Part shown: in pieces, positions 24,944 through 34,152 of the stretch
Numbering within the stretch: position 1 is the stretch's first letter
How the letters are laid out: each line of letters opens with the position of its first letter
From: Fimbriimonadaceae bacterium
GTDB taxonomy: Bacteria; Armatimonadota; Fimbriimonadia; Fimbriimonadales; Fimbriimonadaceae
Reading direction: 5' to 3'
Length of the DNA stretch: 64,000 nucleotides
Assembly: GCA_020847855.1 (NCBI GenBank)
Contig: JADLBH010000037.1
Location: 62,001 to 126,000, forward strand
The notes under the pieces: model-generated
Seen by the model: only the letters and a program-made list of their open reading frames with translations
Database searches by the model: none
Told to the model about the DNA's origin: nothing
Made by a program: the position numbers and the translations under genes

Positions 24944-27589
24944 ATGAAACGCACACTGATGGTCGGCTTCCTGGCCGCCGTGGCGGCTACCGCCTGGGCA
25001 CAGGCCAAGTTGACGACCGTAAAGCACATCCAGGCCGGAAACAGCCTGCGAATCATCATCGAGGGCCGGGGGCTCCATGAGCCCAAGGTCAACCACAACT
25101 CGGACGGAACCGCGTGGAACGTCGCGTTCTCGGGAACCTTCTCGGGCAAGCCCGGCAAGGTCACTATCGGCCGCTTCGGGGTCAAGGACCTCAAATGGGG
25201 CGTCATGACCAAGAACCCGCCCACGGTCCACGTCCATATGACCAAGGTGCCGTCTTGCAAGCCAAAAATCGTGGAGATCAATGGCACGTGGGCGATCGAG
25301 TTCGAGCAGGCGACTGCAGCTCCGATCAAGCCCACCAAGATGGAGAACGGGGACGACCTGGCCGCGATGGACCTCGCGATCCGCCAGATCGCAGAGAGCA
25401 CGAAGCCCGTCCAACCGACCAGCACCAAGACCACGATCCCGAGCGTGCCCACGCTGCCTCCTGGATTCGAGTCCTCGAACCAGGTCCTGACCCCCGTGGC
25501 GCCGCTTGCCGTCGCCAACACACCGATCATCAAGACCGACGGCAGGCTCGTCTCGCTCGAGTTTTCCAATACGGACATCGTTCAAATCCTCCGGGCGCTC
25601 TCGCTCCAGGCTGGGGTGAACGTGATCGCCGCCCCTGAGGTCAGCCCGGCCGACAAGCCGGTCAAACTCTCGATGGCGTTGAACCAGGTCTCGGTGGACG
25701 ACGCCCTCTCCTTCATCACAGCGATGACCGGCACCCGCTACGGCAGGATCGCGAACACCTTCGTCGTGACGCCGTCCGCCTCGTTCTCCGCCTCGATGCG
25801 GAGCATCATGGAGCGTTCCTCGAACGGGTTCCAGACCCGCGTCGTGAACATCTCCAGTGGTGCCGGGCAAGAGATCAAGTCCGCGACCTTCGCCGCACAC
25901 CCGCAAGACGGCCCCGAGGGCTACTACGACCTCATCGTGCCCGATGCGAACGCGCCGACCCAGCCTGAGACGGCTCCCGCCCCACAGGGCAACGCCCCTC
26001 AGACCGGCGAAGCGACCCCTCAGGCCTCAGGCGCTGCGGCAGACAAGCCGGCAACGAGCAAATCTCGCGCCTACTACGTGATGCTGGTCGGTGACCCGGA
26101 CCGCCTCGATGACATCGAGGGCTATGTCCGAACGATTGACAACCGCATCGCCGCCTCCTACTCCTTGAGCCGCACACAGGACCTCGGTACGAGCGTCGTG
26201 CCGATCCTCAGCGGACAGACGACCAGGATCCAATCCATGCTGGAGAAGCTCCTTTCCGAGCACCCGCGATCAGGCGAGTACTCCATCACCGAGAGCGCCA
26301 TCAAGGAACTCTCGGAGGGCGAGCAGCCGACCAAGGTCTTGCTGATGATCGGCCCCTCGGCCGAGCTCGGCACCTTGGAGCGGTTCGCACGCCAGCTTGA
26401 CCGCGAGCTGTGCTTCGCCTCGGGCATCACCTACTCGGAGGACTTCTCGACCCAAGAGAAGGTCTACGAGGTCGTTGACCTGCACTTCCTCGAGCCCATC
26501 GTGGCCGAGTTTGACCTGAAGAGCCGAGTCAAGGGCCTTTGGGTCACCGTGCTCCCCGACCCGGTCACACCCGGAATCAAGGGCGAGGACGAAGGCGAGA
26601 AGGAAGAAACTCCGACCGACGGTGAGAACCGTTCGGCCCCGACCAACAAGACCGCCAAGATCAAGCGCGACATCGGCCGCGAGCCCATGAGGCTCATGCT
26701 GCATGGCACGCGCCAGCAGATCAGCGAGGCACGCCAGTACCTCGCGATGGTGGACATCGCTCCGCGCCAGGTCGCGCTCGAGATTCGGGTCGTCGAGATG
26801 AGCAAGGAGGACGCGCTGAAGCTGGGTATTGATTGGTCCATCCTGAGTTCGGGCGGCATCGTCCGGCTCCGGAGCAACCAAGGAGCCGGTGGCACGAGCG
26901 TCACTCCTGGCACGGTCTCGGGCCAGTTCAATCTCAAGGGCGGCGATGCGACCAACATCCTCGCTCAGATTGACAAGGTCGCGGGGGATCGGAAGCTCAT
27001 CGCACGGCCCAACGCGCTCGTCTCGGACGGACGCCAGGCCAACCTGTTCGTCGGTGACACCGTCCGGTACATCAAGTCCATCAACACGAGCCAGAACGGG
27101 ACCACCGTCATCACGGACGAGATCCAGGTCGGTGCGAAGTTCGACATCCGGGCCCGCATCGGCGCCGGTGGGAACGTCGCCCTGGACGTCATGCAGAACT
27201 TCAGCCTCCTCACCGGGTTCCTCCCGGTCCCGGGCGGTGGACAGCTTCCGCAGACGAGCGACCGCACGACCAACATGTTCGTGAACATGCAGAGCGGCGA
27301 GACCATCGCGATCGGTGGCCTGATCCAGGACAACGACCGCAAGCAGGTGAGCGGAATCCCGCTCCTGATGGACCTGCCGATCATCGGCCAGCTCTTCCGA
27401 CGCACGGACAACCTCAGGATCAGGACCGAGATCGTGTTCTTCCTGACGGCGGTCGAGGTCGGCGAAGGGACGCGGGACGATGCGGCGCGGCCCAAGGGCG
27501 GCTCACTCATGCCCGAGAACATCGGCAACGGCCAAGCCGGAGCCTCGAACTCCCAAGGCCAGGACGCGAACAAGGGCCAAGGCAACTAG
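24944..27589 (+). CDS. pilQ: Type IV pilus secretin PilQ
   Basis: Outer-membrane secretin of 881 residues through which the pilus passes. The signal peptide is residues 1-19. An AMIN-like domain (about 22-120) may bind peptidoglycan. An STN/N0 domain (FSNTDIVQILRALSLQAGVN) and secretin N1 repeats follow. The conserved secretin domain (about 600-840) contains RQVALEIRVVEMSKEDALKL, GETIAIGGLIQDNDRK and VSGIPLLMDLPIIGQLFR. A charged insertion near 545-565 (EDEGEKEETPTDGEN) and a Gly/Asn/Gln-rich tail are non-conserved. It ends the operon and a hairpin follows. Confidence 0.95.
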   Translation: MKRTLMVGFLAAVAATAWAQAKLTTVKHIQAGNSLRIIIEGRGLHEPKVNHNSDGTAWNVAFSGTFSGKPGKVTIGRFGVKDLKWGVMTKNPPTVHVHMTKVPSCKPKIVEINGTWAIEFEQATAAPIKPTKMENGDDLAAMDLAIRQIAESTKPVQPTSTKTTIPSVPTLPPGFESSNQVLTPVAPLAVANTPIIKTDGRLVSLEFSNTDIVQILRALSLQAGVNVIAAPEVSPADKPVKLSMALNQVSVDDALSFITAMTGTRYGRIANTFVVTPSASFSASMRSIMERSSNGFQTRVVNISSGAGQEIKSATFAAHPQDGPEGYYDLIVPDANAPTQPETAPAPQGNAPQTGEATPQASGAAADKPATSKSRAYYVMLVGDPDRLDDIEGYVRTIDNRIAASYSLSRTQDLGTSVVPILSGQTTRIQSMLEKLLSEHPRSGEYSITESAIKELSEGEQPTKVLLMIGPSAELGTLERFARQLDRELCFASGITYSEDFSTQEKVYEVVDLHFLEPIVAEFDLKSRVKGLWVTVLPDPVTPGIKGEDEGEKEETPTDGENRSAPTNKTAKIKRDIGREPMRLMLHGTRQQISEARQYLAMVDIAPRQVALEIRVVEMSKEDALKLGIDWSILSSGGIVRLRSNQGAGGTSVTPGTVSGQFNLKGGDATNILAQIDKVAGDRKLIARPNALVSDGRQANLFVGDTVRYIKSINTSQNGTTVITDEIQVGAKFDIRARIGAGGNVALDVMQNFSLLTGFLPVPGGGQLPQTSDRTTNMFVNMQSGETIAIGGLIQDNDRKQVSGIPLLMDLPIIGQLFRRTDNLRIRTEIVFFLTAVEVGEGTRDDAARPKGGSLMPENIGNGQAGASNSQGQDANKGQGN

Positions 27590-27613
27590 CCCAACGTCCT
27601 TTCGACAGGTTGC

Positions 27614-27645
27614 GACGGCCTGCCGGCGAGAGCTGGCAGGCCGTC
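27614..27645 (+). terminator. Hairpin after pilQ
   Basis: GACGGCCTGCC (27614-27624), a 10-nt loop and GGCAGGCCGTC (27635-27645) make a perfect 11-bp stem 24 bp past the pilQ stop, followed by a weak T run. It most likely terminates the pilus operon. Confidence 0.7.
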
Positions 27646-27728
27646 CGCCGTTTGCGAGGGTCCCTCTCTCGGTCGGGAACGCGTTCCCACCCTTCCCTCG
27701 GCGCGTATAGTGTCAGGAGACCTCTTTC

Positions 27729-29411
27729 ATGCACCTGCCTGTCTCGACTGCCATCGTTCTTGGGATCCTCGCTGTCACTTTGGGCGGGGGGTGCGGCGCG
27801 ACCGGTAGGATCACGATCCCCTTTGCTCCGCCAACCCCCGCCGCCACTCCGACCGAGGCGGGCTTCCAGGAAATCGTTCCCCAAGCCTCGACTTTGCGCG
27901 CGATGATTGTCATGTACCACGACGTGGTCGCGGATCGGCGCTCCAAGGACGTCTGGTTCGACGTCACGACCCAGCAGCTGGAGGAAGACCTCGACGAGAT
28001 CGAGGAGCAGGGCGGCACGATCGTCTCCTTGCGGCAGCTCTACGAAGCACTGACGCAGGGTAAGCCCCTACCCGACAAAGCGGTCGTCCTGACTTTCGAC
28101 GACTCCTATCAAGGCGTGTACGACAACGCCTTCCCCTTGTTGAGCGAGCGCAAGGCACCCTTCACCGTCTTCGTACACACCGGGTTCATCGGCACACAAG
28201 GCAGCAAGCCGAAGATGACCGAGGAGACCCTCAAACTGCTCGATTCCTCGGGCTTGGTCGAGATCGGCTCCCATACCGTCACTCACCCGGAGGACATCGG
28301 TGCCCTCAGTTATGACGAGCAGCAGCACGAGCTCTTGGATTCCAAGTCCAAGTTGGAGTCCATGCTCGGTCACAAGGTCGAGTGGTTGAGTTGGCCCACC
28401 GGTAACAACGACACCGCCGTCCGGTTCCAAGCGCAGAACGCAGGCTATCGGTTGGCGGTGACCATGGCGTCCGGCCTCGCCGGTGCCTCGCCCGGCATCC
28501 TCCAGGTGAACCGCTATGCTCCCAGATCGCTCCGTAAGGGCTTCGAGGACATGGATGCCCTGCCCCCGGTTCGGTTCGCGGAGGCCGCCTGGTCGGAGTC
28601 TGACGTGGACTGCCGACGGTTCAAGATCGGCCGAACGACCCTGGTCACCCTGGTGGGTGGGAAAGCCGGGACCGTGCTCGTGAACGGCCGCCGCCAAGTC
28701 TCCGAACTCGTGGCCGAGGAAGGGGCCGCAGGCGGGGTGAACGGCGGGTTCTTCTCCATGGCGGCGGTCGCTTCCACGGACAACACGATGATCGGCCCGT
28801 GCCTCACCCAGAACTCGAGCTATCTCATCCCGGACTTGGAAACGGAACGCACCGCCCGGATCGCGAACCGGCCCCTCGTGGCGTGGAACGACAAGAAGAT
28901 CGTCTTCACACCCTTCTCACCGGTCGGGGCCAACGACAGCGACAGCATCGGAAGGCTCCTGCCAGACCCGAAGAACGTCTTCGTCGCGGGTGCGTGGCTC
29001 GTCTTCGAGGGCCGTGCCTTGGAGCGGGACGAGATCATGCGGGCCGCCTCCAGCGACGCGATGGATCCTCGGAAGAGGGTGTTCTTCGGCATTACGAACG
29101 ACGGTCGCCCCATCGCTGGAGCCTCCGAGAACGGCGCCGACTCGGCCCGACTCGCCAAGGCCGCAGCCGCCGCGGGCGCACGGTTCGCCGTCCTCTTAGA
29201 CAGTGGGTTCTCGACCTCGCTCGTCTATCAGTCGGAGATCCTCGCTTGGGGCCACCGGAACGCGAGCCACGGCTCCAGACCCATCCCGCACGCGATCCTC
29301 TTCTACGGCAACCCCGTCGCCACACTCCCGATCGGCGAGGCAACCGAGCTTGATCCCGATCTCAAGGTGCCCGGAACGCTCCCTGGTAGTGCCGGACCTC
29401 GTCCTCGGTGA
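27729..29411 (+). CDS. Exported fusion: polysaccharide deacetylase + phosphodiester glycosidase (NAGPA) domain
   Basis: A 560-residue exported protein with two enzyme-like domains. Residues about 55-265 are a NodB/polysaccharide deacetylase, with motif 1 VLTFDDSY, motif 2 IGSHTVTHPE and SWPTGNN as motif 3. Residues about 280-540 match the NAGPA (phosphodiester glycosidase, DUF2233) fold: GGVNGGFFSM, FFGITNDGRPI and ARFAVLLDSGFSTSLVY. The N terminus is a signal sequence with a Cys at residue 22 (LGGGC), but the lipobox is imperfect. TATAGT at 27707 and AGGAG upstream give a conventional leader. The combination suggests remodelling of N-acetylated surface glycans. The end overlaps yraN by 50 bp. 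Confidence 0.8.
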   Translation: MHLPVSTAIVLGILAVTLGGGCGATGRITIPFAPPTPAATPTEAGFQEIVPQASTLRAMIVMYHDVVADRRSKDVWFDVTTQQLEEDLDEIEEQGGTIVSLRQLYEALTQGKPLPDKAVVLTFDDSYQGVYDNAFPLLSERKAPFTVFVHTGFIGTQGSKPKMTEETLKLLDSSGLVEIGSHTVTHPEDIGALSYDEQQHELLDSKSKLESMLGHKVEWLSWPTGNNDTAVRFQAQNAGYRLAVTMASGLAGASPGILQVNRYAPRSLRKGFEDMDALPPVRFAEAAWSESDVDCRRFKIGRTTLVTLVGGKAGTVLVNGRRQVSELVAEEGAAGGVNGGFFSMAAVASTDNTMIGPCLTQNSSYLIPDLETERTARIANRPLVAWNDKKIVFTPFSPVGANDSDSIGRLLPDPKNVFVAGAWLVFEGRALERDEIMRAASSDAMDPRKRVFFGITNDGRPIAGASENGADSARLAKAAAAAGARFAVLLDSGFSTSLVYQSEILAWGHRNASHGSRPIPHAILFYGNPVATLPIGEATELDPDLKVPGTLPGSAGPRPR

Positions 29412-29694
29412 TCGCGACGAGGTCGAAGCGAGTGGGCCGACGGTGCTCCCCCGTTTTCCGCAGGTAGGCCTCGGCAGCGGCGGCGCATCGGGCGATCTTC
29501 GTCGAGCCTACCGCGTTCTCCGGATGGCCCGATTTCCGATACTTGACCTCGACGAAGACGAGGGTTTGCCCATCCAGGGCGATGATGTCTATCTCGCCCC
29601 CGCTGCTACGGAACCGGCGCGTAAGGAGCGTGTATCCCTTGGCGAGGAGCATTTCTGCCGCCCGATCCTCAAATTGGTCGCCCGTGCCCGACAT
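29362..29694 (-). CDS. yraN: YraN/UPF0102 family endonuclease-like protein
   Basis: A 110-residue protein of the UPF0102 family with the restriction-endonuclease-like core: EDRAAEMLLAKGY, SSGGEIDIIALDG and TLVFVEVKYRK, where Glu, Asp and the ExK residues form the presumed active site. Cellular role is unsettled; DNA repair is suspected. It starts at the rnhB stop (TGATG), and the rnhB-yraN order is common in bacteria. Its end overlaps the convergent deacetylase fusion by 50 bp. Confidence 0.88.
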   Translation of the reverse strand: MSGTGDQFEDRAAEMLLAKGYTLLTRRFRSSGGEIDIIALDGQTLVFVEVKYRKSGHPENAVGSTKIARCAAAAEAYLRKTGEHRRPTRFDLVAITEDEVRHYQGAFRAP

Positions 29695-30287
29695 CAGCTG
29701 TGGAAGAGAGTCGGTTGGTTCAAGGAGTCGCGCACGGGGCCGAAGCTCGCTCGGTGGACAGGGCACGGCCCGTGGAGGCGCAAAGCCACCAAATGGTCAG
29801 GAGTCGGGTACCCGAAGTTGCGCTCGAAGCCGTAGGCCGGGTACTCCCGAGCGAGCTCGCGCATGATGCGGTCACGGGTAACCTTCGCAAGTATCGAGGC
29901 GGCCGCGACCGCGGCGTGCCTCGCGTCCCCCTTGACCCAAGCCTCGCACGGGCACGGCATCCCTGGGGGAACTTGGTTGCCGTCCACGACCGCCATGCTG
30001 GGCACGCCCGGGAGCCCGGCGACGGCCTGAGCCATTCCTTGGAGCGAGGCACGCAGGATGTTGGACGAGTCTATCTCGGCCGCAGAGACGGTTACGACGC
30101 AGTGCTCGGAACGTTCCAGGACGATCTCAAAGAGATTCTCGCGGGTTTGGGGGGACAGGGCCTTGCTGTCCGCCAAACCAAGGATATCGTGCCGCTCCGG
30201 CAACACGACCGCGGCACAAACGACGGGCCCAGCCAAGGGCCCGCGCCCCGCCTCGTCGCACCCGGCGACGCCCGGCTGATCCACCAT
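29694..30287 (-). CDS. rnhB: Ribonuclease HII
   Basis: Removes ribonucleotides from DNA. The protein has 197 residues from the ATG at 30287. Catalytic residues lie in GVAGCDEAGRGPLAGPVVCAA (DEAGRG motif), in SMAVVDGNQ and in a final Asp region (KVTRDRIMRELA, PTPDHLVALR). An upstream ATG at 30320 would add 11 residues. The internal ATG is preferred because CACAAT sits 7 nt before it. It is translationally coupled to yraN and divergent from tRNA-His. Confidence 0.93.
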   Translation of the reverse strand: MVDQPGVAGCDEAGRGPLAGPVVCAAVVLPERHDILGLADSKALSPQTRENLFEIVLERSEHCVVTVSAAEIDSSNILRASLQGMAQAVAGLPGVPSMAVVDGNQVPPGMPCPCEAWVKGDARHAAVAAASILAKVTRDRIMRELAREYPAYGFERNFGYPTPDHLVALRLHGPCPVHRASFGPVRDSLNQPTLFHS

Positions 30288-30294
30288 CGTTCGT

Positions 30295-30300
30295 ATTGTG
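30295..30300 (-). promoter_or_regulatory. CACAAT box 7 nt before rnhB ATG
   Basis: On the minus strand CACAAT is followed by ACGAACG and the ATG at 30287. It matches the short-spaced, leaderless-type arrangement seen at nadA and ftsE, with one mismatch to TAnnnT. Confidence 0.35.
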
Positions 30301-30341
30301 GCCCGGACCCGTCGCTCCAAGCGTCATAATGCGGCTGGTAC

Positions 30342-30418
30342 GGCGGTTGTAGCTCAGGGGTTAGAGCGCCTGACTGTGGCTCAGGAGGTCGTGGGTTCGA
30401 GACCCATCAGCCGCCCCA
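30342..30418 (+). tRNA. tRNA-His (anticodon GTG)
   Basis: The cloverleaf can be folded by eye. The acceptor stem is GCGGTTG with CAGCCGC, preceded by the extra G(-1) typical of tRNA-His and opposed to C73, with CCA encoded. The anticodon stem is CCTGA/TCAGG with loop CTGTGGC, so the anticodon is GTG. The T stem is GTGGG/CCCAT with loop TTCGAGA. A CATAAT at 30326-30331 may be its -10. Confidence 0.97.
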
Positions 30419-30425
30419 TTCCCCC

Positions 30426-30737
30426 TCACTCGTCCCCAGTTTCCGCGCCGAGTGAGCTAGACCCGGCCCCCGAGGCCACGTCCCGAGCCCTGTCCTTGGC
30501 AGCTTGGCCCACACCGCTCCCTGAGCCCTGGACACTCTCGGCCCCGCTCACAGGGGATGCGGCACCGGCTGCACCGCTGGTCATCGGGGCGATCCCGGAG
30601 CCCCCGCCGGGCTCGACCACCGAGGTCTGGGCCTTCTCGGTAGAAGGTTGGTCCTTTTCGATAGGTACGGCCGTCGGCTCGGAGCTACAACCCAGAGCGA
30701 AGGCCAGAGCCAAGATCAAAAAGACGATGCGCTGCAT
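30426..30737 (-). CDS. Small lipoprotein, function unknown
   Basis: A 103-residue protein. The signal sequence MQRIVFLILALAFALGC ends in a lipidation Cys at residue 17. The rest is low-complexity, rich in Gly, Ser, Ala, Pro and Glu (GGGSGIAPMTSGAAGAA), and probably disordered on the cell surface or in the periplasm. The second Met of the open frame (30737) is taken as start because it gives a clean signal peptide. It lies between tRNA-His and the divergent uvrA N-half gene. Confidence 0.6.
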   Translation of the reverse strand: MQRIVFLILALAFALGCSSEPTAVPIEKDQPSTEKAQTSVVEPGGGSGIAPMTSGAAGAASPVSGAESVQGSGSGVGQAAKDRARDVASGAGSSSLGAETGDE

Positions 30738-30831
30738 GCCCTGAGTGTATCCGGTTTCTTGCAACGCCCGGTCGCAAGCCGCTGGCGAACACTGGTAGAC
30801 GCAGGCCTACCATTTTCGTGGGGCAAGGAGG

Positions 30832-30837
30832 TACGAT
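30832..30837 (+). promoter_or_regulatory. TACGAT box 8 nt before the UvrA N-half start
   Basis: TACGAT lies 8 nt upstream of the ATG at 30846. An AAGGAGG immediately before it would be too far from the ATG for a normal Shine-Dalgarno. A leaderless or very short leader transcript is the likely reading. Confidence 0.4.
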
Positions 30838-30845
30838 CCACTCGG

Positions 30846-32795
30846 ATGTCTCAGGACAAGATCGTGGTGGTGGGCGCGCGGGAGAACAACCTGCGCAACG
30901 TCACTGTCGAGATCCCTCGCGACAAGCTCGTGGTCGTCACCGGGGTCAGCGGGAGCGGCAAGAGCAGCCTCGCCTTCGACACGATCTACGCCGAAGGCCA
31001 ACGGCGCTACGTCGAGAGCCTGAGCGCCTACGCCCGCCAGTTCCTCGGCCAAATGAACAAGCCGGACGTGGATCACATTGACGGCCTATCGCCCGCCATC
31101 TCCATTGACCAGAAGAGCGCGAGCCGCAACCCGCGCTCTACGGTCGGCACCGTCACCGAGATCTACGACTACTTGCGCGTCCTCTTCGCTCGCGCGGGGG
31201 TGCCCCACTGCCCGAACGGGCATGGGCCCATCGCGCGCCAGACCACCGACACCATCGTGGACGCGGTCTCCGCTTTGCCCGAGGGTTCTCGGCTTCAGAT
31301 CCTTGCGCCGATCGTTCGCGGTCGCAAAGGCACCTATCAAAAGGAGCTGAAGGAGGTGCAACAGGCGGGCTTCGTGCGCGTGCGCGTGGACGGGACCATG
31401 TACGAGGTCACGGACGACATCCCGATGGCGCGCTATGAACAGCACACCATCGAGGTGGTCGTGGACCGCATCGTGACCAAGCCTGGGCTCGAGCGCCGCG
31501 TCGCGGAATCGGTCGAGACTGCTCTCAAGATGGGCAAGGGCATGGTGAGCCTCTTTTGGTCCGAGCCCGAGGGCACGGAGCACGAGCAGAGCTTCAGTGA
31601 GCACTACGCTTGCGCCGAGTGCGGCTTTTCGATGCCGGAGCCCGAGCCGCGACTTTTCAGCTTCAACTCGCCATATGGCGCATGCCCCGATTGCACGGGC
31701 CTCGGCACAAAGACCGAGTTCGACCCCGCAAAGATCATCACCGACCCTACCCTGCCCTTGCGCGACGGCGCGATCCGGCCCTTCGTCTACAAGTCCGGCG
31801 AGACCAAGGAGTGGTGGCCCGATGTCTTGGACGGTGTTGGGAGCGCGTGCGGATTCGACGCCTCACTGCCCGTGGCCGAACTCACAGAGGAGCAAATGGC
31901 GTCGGTTTGGAACGGGCTTCCCGACCGCGTCGAGGTCAAAGTCGAGTACGGGAAGACGTCCCGCACCTTCAAGACGCAGTGGAACGGTGTTCTCGAAGTG
32001 CTCCAGAAGAAGTACGCGAGCACGGAGAGCGAGTGGGTCCGCGCCGACCTCAACCAATATCGAAGCACGAAGCCCTGCGGAACCTGTCACGGGAAGCGCC
32101 TAAAACCAGAGAGCTTGAGCGTCACGCTTCCCGGAGCCCGCGGCGAGCAGTGCTCGATCTCGGACTTGGCCGAGCTCACGGTCGGTGATGCGAACGACTA
32201 CTTTGCGGAACTGCCGGAGAGGCTCGACGCCAGGCAGAGAAAAATCGGTGAAAGGGCGGTCAAGGAAGTGCAGGAAAGGCTACGGTTCCTGGTGGACGTC
32301 GGCCTTGTCTATCTCACCCTCGACCGGGCCGCGAACACCCTGGCAGGGGGAGAGGCGCAACGCATCCGGCTCGCCACACAAATCGGGAGCGGGCTCATGG
32401 GCTGCCTCTATATCCTCGACGAACCTTCGATCGGGCTGCACCAGAGGGACAACGCCCGGTTGATCCAGACGCTTCTGCGCCTCCGAAACCTCGGCAACAC
32501 GGTCATCGTGGTCGAGCACGACGAGGAGACGATGCGGGCGGCGGACTGGCTCATTGACCTCGGGCCGGGCGGCGGCGAGCACGGCGGGTATGTCGTGAAC
32601 GAGGGGCCGCTGCAGACGTTCCTTGCCAAAAGCTCGCCGACCTCGAACTACCTGAACGGCACGGAGCAGATCCAAGTCCCCTGCCAGCGGAGGCAGCCAC
32701 GCGGTCCTCACCCAGCAGCGACGTCGCACAAAAAGAACGGCTCGGCACCCAAGGCGCGAGCCCGTGTCAAGGCTTCCGGGAAGGCGTCGTCATAA
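30846..32795 (+). CDS. uvrA: UvrA N-terminal half (ABC module I, UvrB-binding and first zinc module) as a separate protein
   Basis: A 649-residue protein corresponding to roughly the first two thirds of UvrA, the damage sensor of nucleotide excision repair. Walker A is GVSGSGKSS (33-41), followed by the UvrB-binding region (about 125-245). Zinc module 1 has CAEC (about 254-257) and CPDC (about 280-283). The insertion domain ends at CGTCHGKRL. The ABC signature is [12 protein letters not shown] (about 499) and Walker B is [11 protein letters not shown] (about 520). After the linker ([11 protein letters not shown]) the protein ends in a basic tail with [20 protein letters not shown] and a TAA stop. 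UvrA is normally one chain of about 940-960 residues. The C-half is at 34153. The in-frame extension upstream of 30846 has no homology. Confidence 0.93.
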   Translation: MSQDKIVVVGARENNLRNVTVEIPRDKLVVVTGVSGSGKSSLAFDTIYAEGQRRYVESLSAYARQFLGQMNKPDVDHIDGLSPAISIDQKSASRNPRSTVGTVTEIYDYLRVLFARAGVPHCPNGHGPIARQTTDTIVDAVSALPEGSRLQILAPIVRGRKGTYQKELKEVQQAGFVRVRVDGTMYEVTDDIPMARYEQHTIEVVVDRIVTKPGLERRVAESVETALKMGKGMVSLFWSEPEGTEHEQSFSEHYACAECGFSMPEPEPRLFSFNSPYGACPDCTGLGTKTEFDPAKIITDPTLPLRDGAIRPFVYKSGETKEWWPDVLDGVGSACGFDASLPVAELTEEQMASVWNGLPDRVEVKVEYGKTSRTFKTQWNGVLEVLQKKYASTESEWVRADLNQYRSTKPCGTCHGKRLKPESLSVTLPGARGEQCSISDLAELTVGDANDYFAELPERLDARQRKIGERAVKEVQERLRFLVDVGLVYLTLDRAANTLAGGEAQRIRLATQIGSGLMGCLYILDEPSIGLHQRDNARLIQTLLRLRNLGNTVIVVEHDEETMRAADWLIDLGPGGGEHGGYVVNEGPLQTFLAKSSPTSNYLNGTEQIQVPCQRRQPRGPHPAATSHKKNGSAPKARARVKASGKASS

Positions 32796-32812
32796 AACCG
32801 ATCTCCGCGGGC

Positions 32813-33280
32813 GTGGGCATCGGGCACGTCCATCTGCGGGTCGCCGATCTACAAAGGTCGCTGAAGTTCTATTGCGACGTGCTCGGTTTCGAACTCGTCC
32901 AGCTCATGGGGCGGGGCGCCGCGTTCGTCTCAGCCGGGGGCTACCATCACCATATCGGCCTCAACACTTGGGAGAGCCGCGGTGGTTCGCCGCCGCCCGC
33001 AGGCACGACTGGCCTCTATCACTTCGCGATCCGCTACCCCGACATCGCGTCGCTCGGCGACGCGCTCCGGAGGGTCGAGGCAGCGGGGATCGCACTGGAG
33101 GGTGCCGCCGACCACGGAGTGAGCCTTGCCCTATACCTGCGCGACCCCGACCAAAACGGGGTCGAGCTGTGCTGGGACCGCCCGGAGGACGAGTGGCCAC
33201 GTGCGGCGGACGGGAGCATCCAGATGACTACGCTGCCTCTCGATCTCGAAACCTTGCGACATCCAACCAACGAAGACTAG
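32813..33280 (+). CDS. VOC family (glyoxalase/dioxygenase-like) protein
   Basis: A 155-residue vicinal-oxygen-chelate protein similar to CatE/catechol-2,3-dioxygenase-like members. Paired beta-alpha-beta-beta-beta modules can be seen: GHVHLRVADLQRSLKFYCDV and GLYHFAIRYPDIASLGDALR. Candidate metal ligands are His in GHVHLRV, His in GLYHFAI and Glu in QNGVELCWD. Substrate unknown. The GTG at 32813 is 17 bp past the UvrA N-half stop, so co-transcription is likely. It separates the two UvrA halves together with the SIMPL gene. Confidence 0.85.
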   Translation: MGIGHVHLRVADLQRSLKFYCDVLGFELVQLMGRGAAFVSAGGYHHHIGLNTWESRGGSPPPAGTTGLYHFAIRYPDIASLGDALRRVEAAGIALEGAADHGVSLALYLRDPDQNGVELCWDRPEDEWPRAADGSIQMTTLPLDLETLRHPTNED

Positions 33281-33378
33281 GATCGGGACGTCGCCGACGA
33301 CGCGACCGTCCTGCCCCTCACCCAGAAACCTTGAGTGTAGGCGGGAACTAGAGAGTTGGCGCCATCGTTGCAATCGCC

Positions 33379-34104
33379 ATGGCGAGAGCCTCCTTCGTGG
33401 CCCTGCTCCCCCTTGCCTTGCTCGGATGCCAGCCGAGCCCGACGATCGTCGTCAAAACCGCCAGCGGTATAGACGGGGATGGGCTGCACGTTCAAGGCAC
33501 GGCTACCGTGAGGGCGAGCCCGACCCTGGTGATCCTTCGGCTCGGCTGCTCCTACACGGAACGAAGGCCGTTGGACGCCAAGGCGAAGGTGGAGGCCACA
33601 AGCCGAAAGATCCTCCAAGCGCTGCAAACCGCCGGAGTGGGTGCGAGCGAGATCCAGACGACCCAGTTCGCACTCCACTCGTCCGTTAATCCGGAGACCC
33701 AACTCACGAGTTGGACCTGCAAGAACACCTTCGAAGTGCGGGTGAAGGACGTCGCAAGCGCGGGCAAAGTCCTGGAAGGCGCGCTGAACGCGGGGGCGAC
33801 CACCGTACACGAAGTGGAGTACACCATCGAGGAATTGGAAGAACTCAGGGCGAAAGCGAGAGACGAGGCGTGCCGGATCGCCAAGGGGAAAGCCGCCCAA
33901 TTCGCCAAGAGCCTGGGTGCGAAGCTGGGCAAGCCGACCCGAGTAAGCGAATCCGTGCCCTATGGCTGGGACTTCAGCCGAAACGCGGTCATCCAATCCG
34001 CCCTCGACGGCCCGCGATCCCCTGCCTTGAGCCCGGAGGCGGTGCTCAGCGCAGGTTCGGTCTCCGTAGAACTGACGGTGAACGTGACCTACGCCATCGA
34101 GTGA
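33379..34104 (+). CDS. SIMPL domain (DUF541) lipoprotein
   Basis: A 241-residue lipoprotein: the signal sequence ends LALLGC with Cys at 17. The mature part is a SIMPL/DUF541 domain (LHVQGTATVRASPTLVILRL, the YTIEELEELRAKARDEACRIAK helix, SVSVELTVNVTYAIE). Such periplasmic or surface proteins are often linked to oxidative-stress or envelope functions without a defined activity. It lies 98 bp after the VOC gene and 48 bp before the UvrA C-half. Confidence 0.85.
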   Translation: MARASFVALLPLALLGCQPSPTIVVKTASGIDGDGLHVQGTATVRASPTLVILRLGCSYTERRPLDAKAKVEATSRKILQALQTAGVGASEIQTTQFALHSSVNPETQLTSWTCKNTFEVRVKDVASAGKVLEGALNAGATTVHEVEYTIEELEELRAKARDEACRIAKGKAAQFAKSLGAKLGKPTRVSESVPYGWDFSRNAVIQSALDGPRSPALSPEAVLSAGSVSVELTVNVTYAIE

Positions 34105-34137
34105 GTGCGCACTCCTGCCGCAACACGCTCGACATGG

Positions 34138-34143
34138 TATCCT
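34138..34143 (+). promoter_or_regulatory. TATCCT box 9 nt before the UvrA C-half start
   Basis: TATCCT at 34138-34143 precedes the ATG at 34153 by 9 nt, with no Shine-Dalgarno between them. It is the same box as upstream of ftsE. It suggests the C-half gene can be transcribed on its own. Confidence 0.4.
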
Positions 34144-34152
34144 CCCGTCTAC

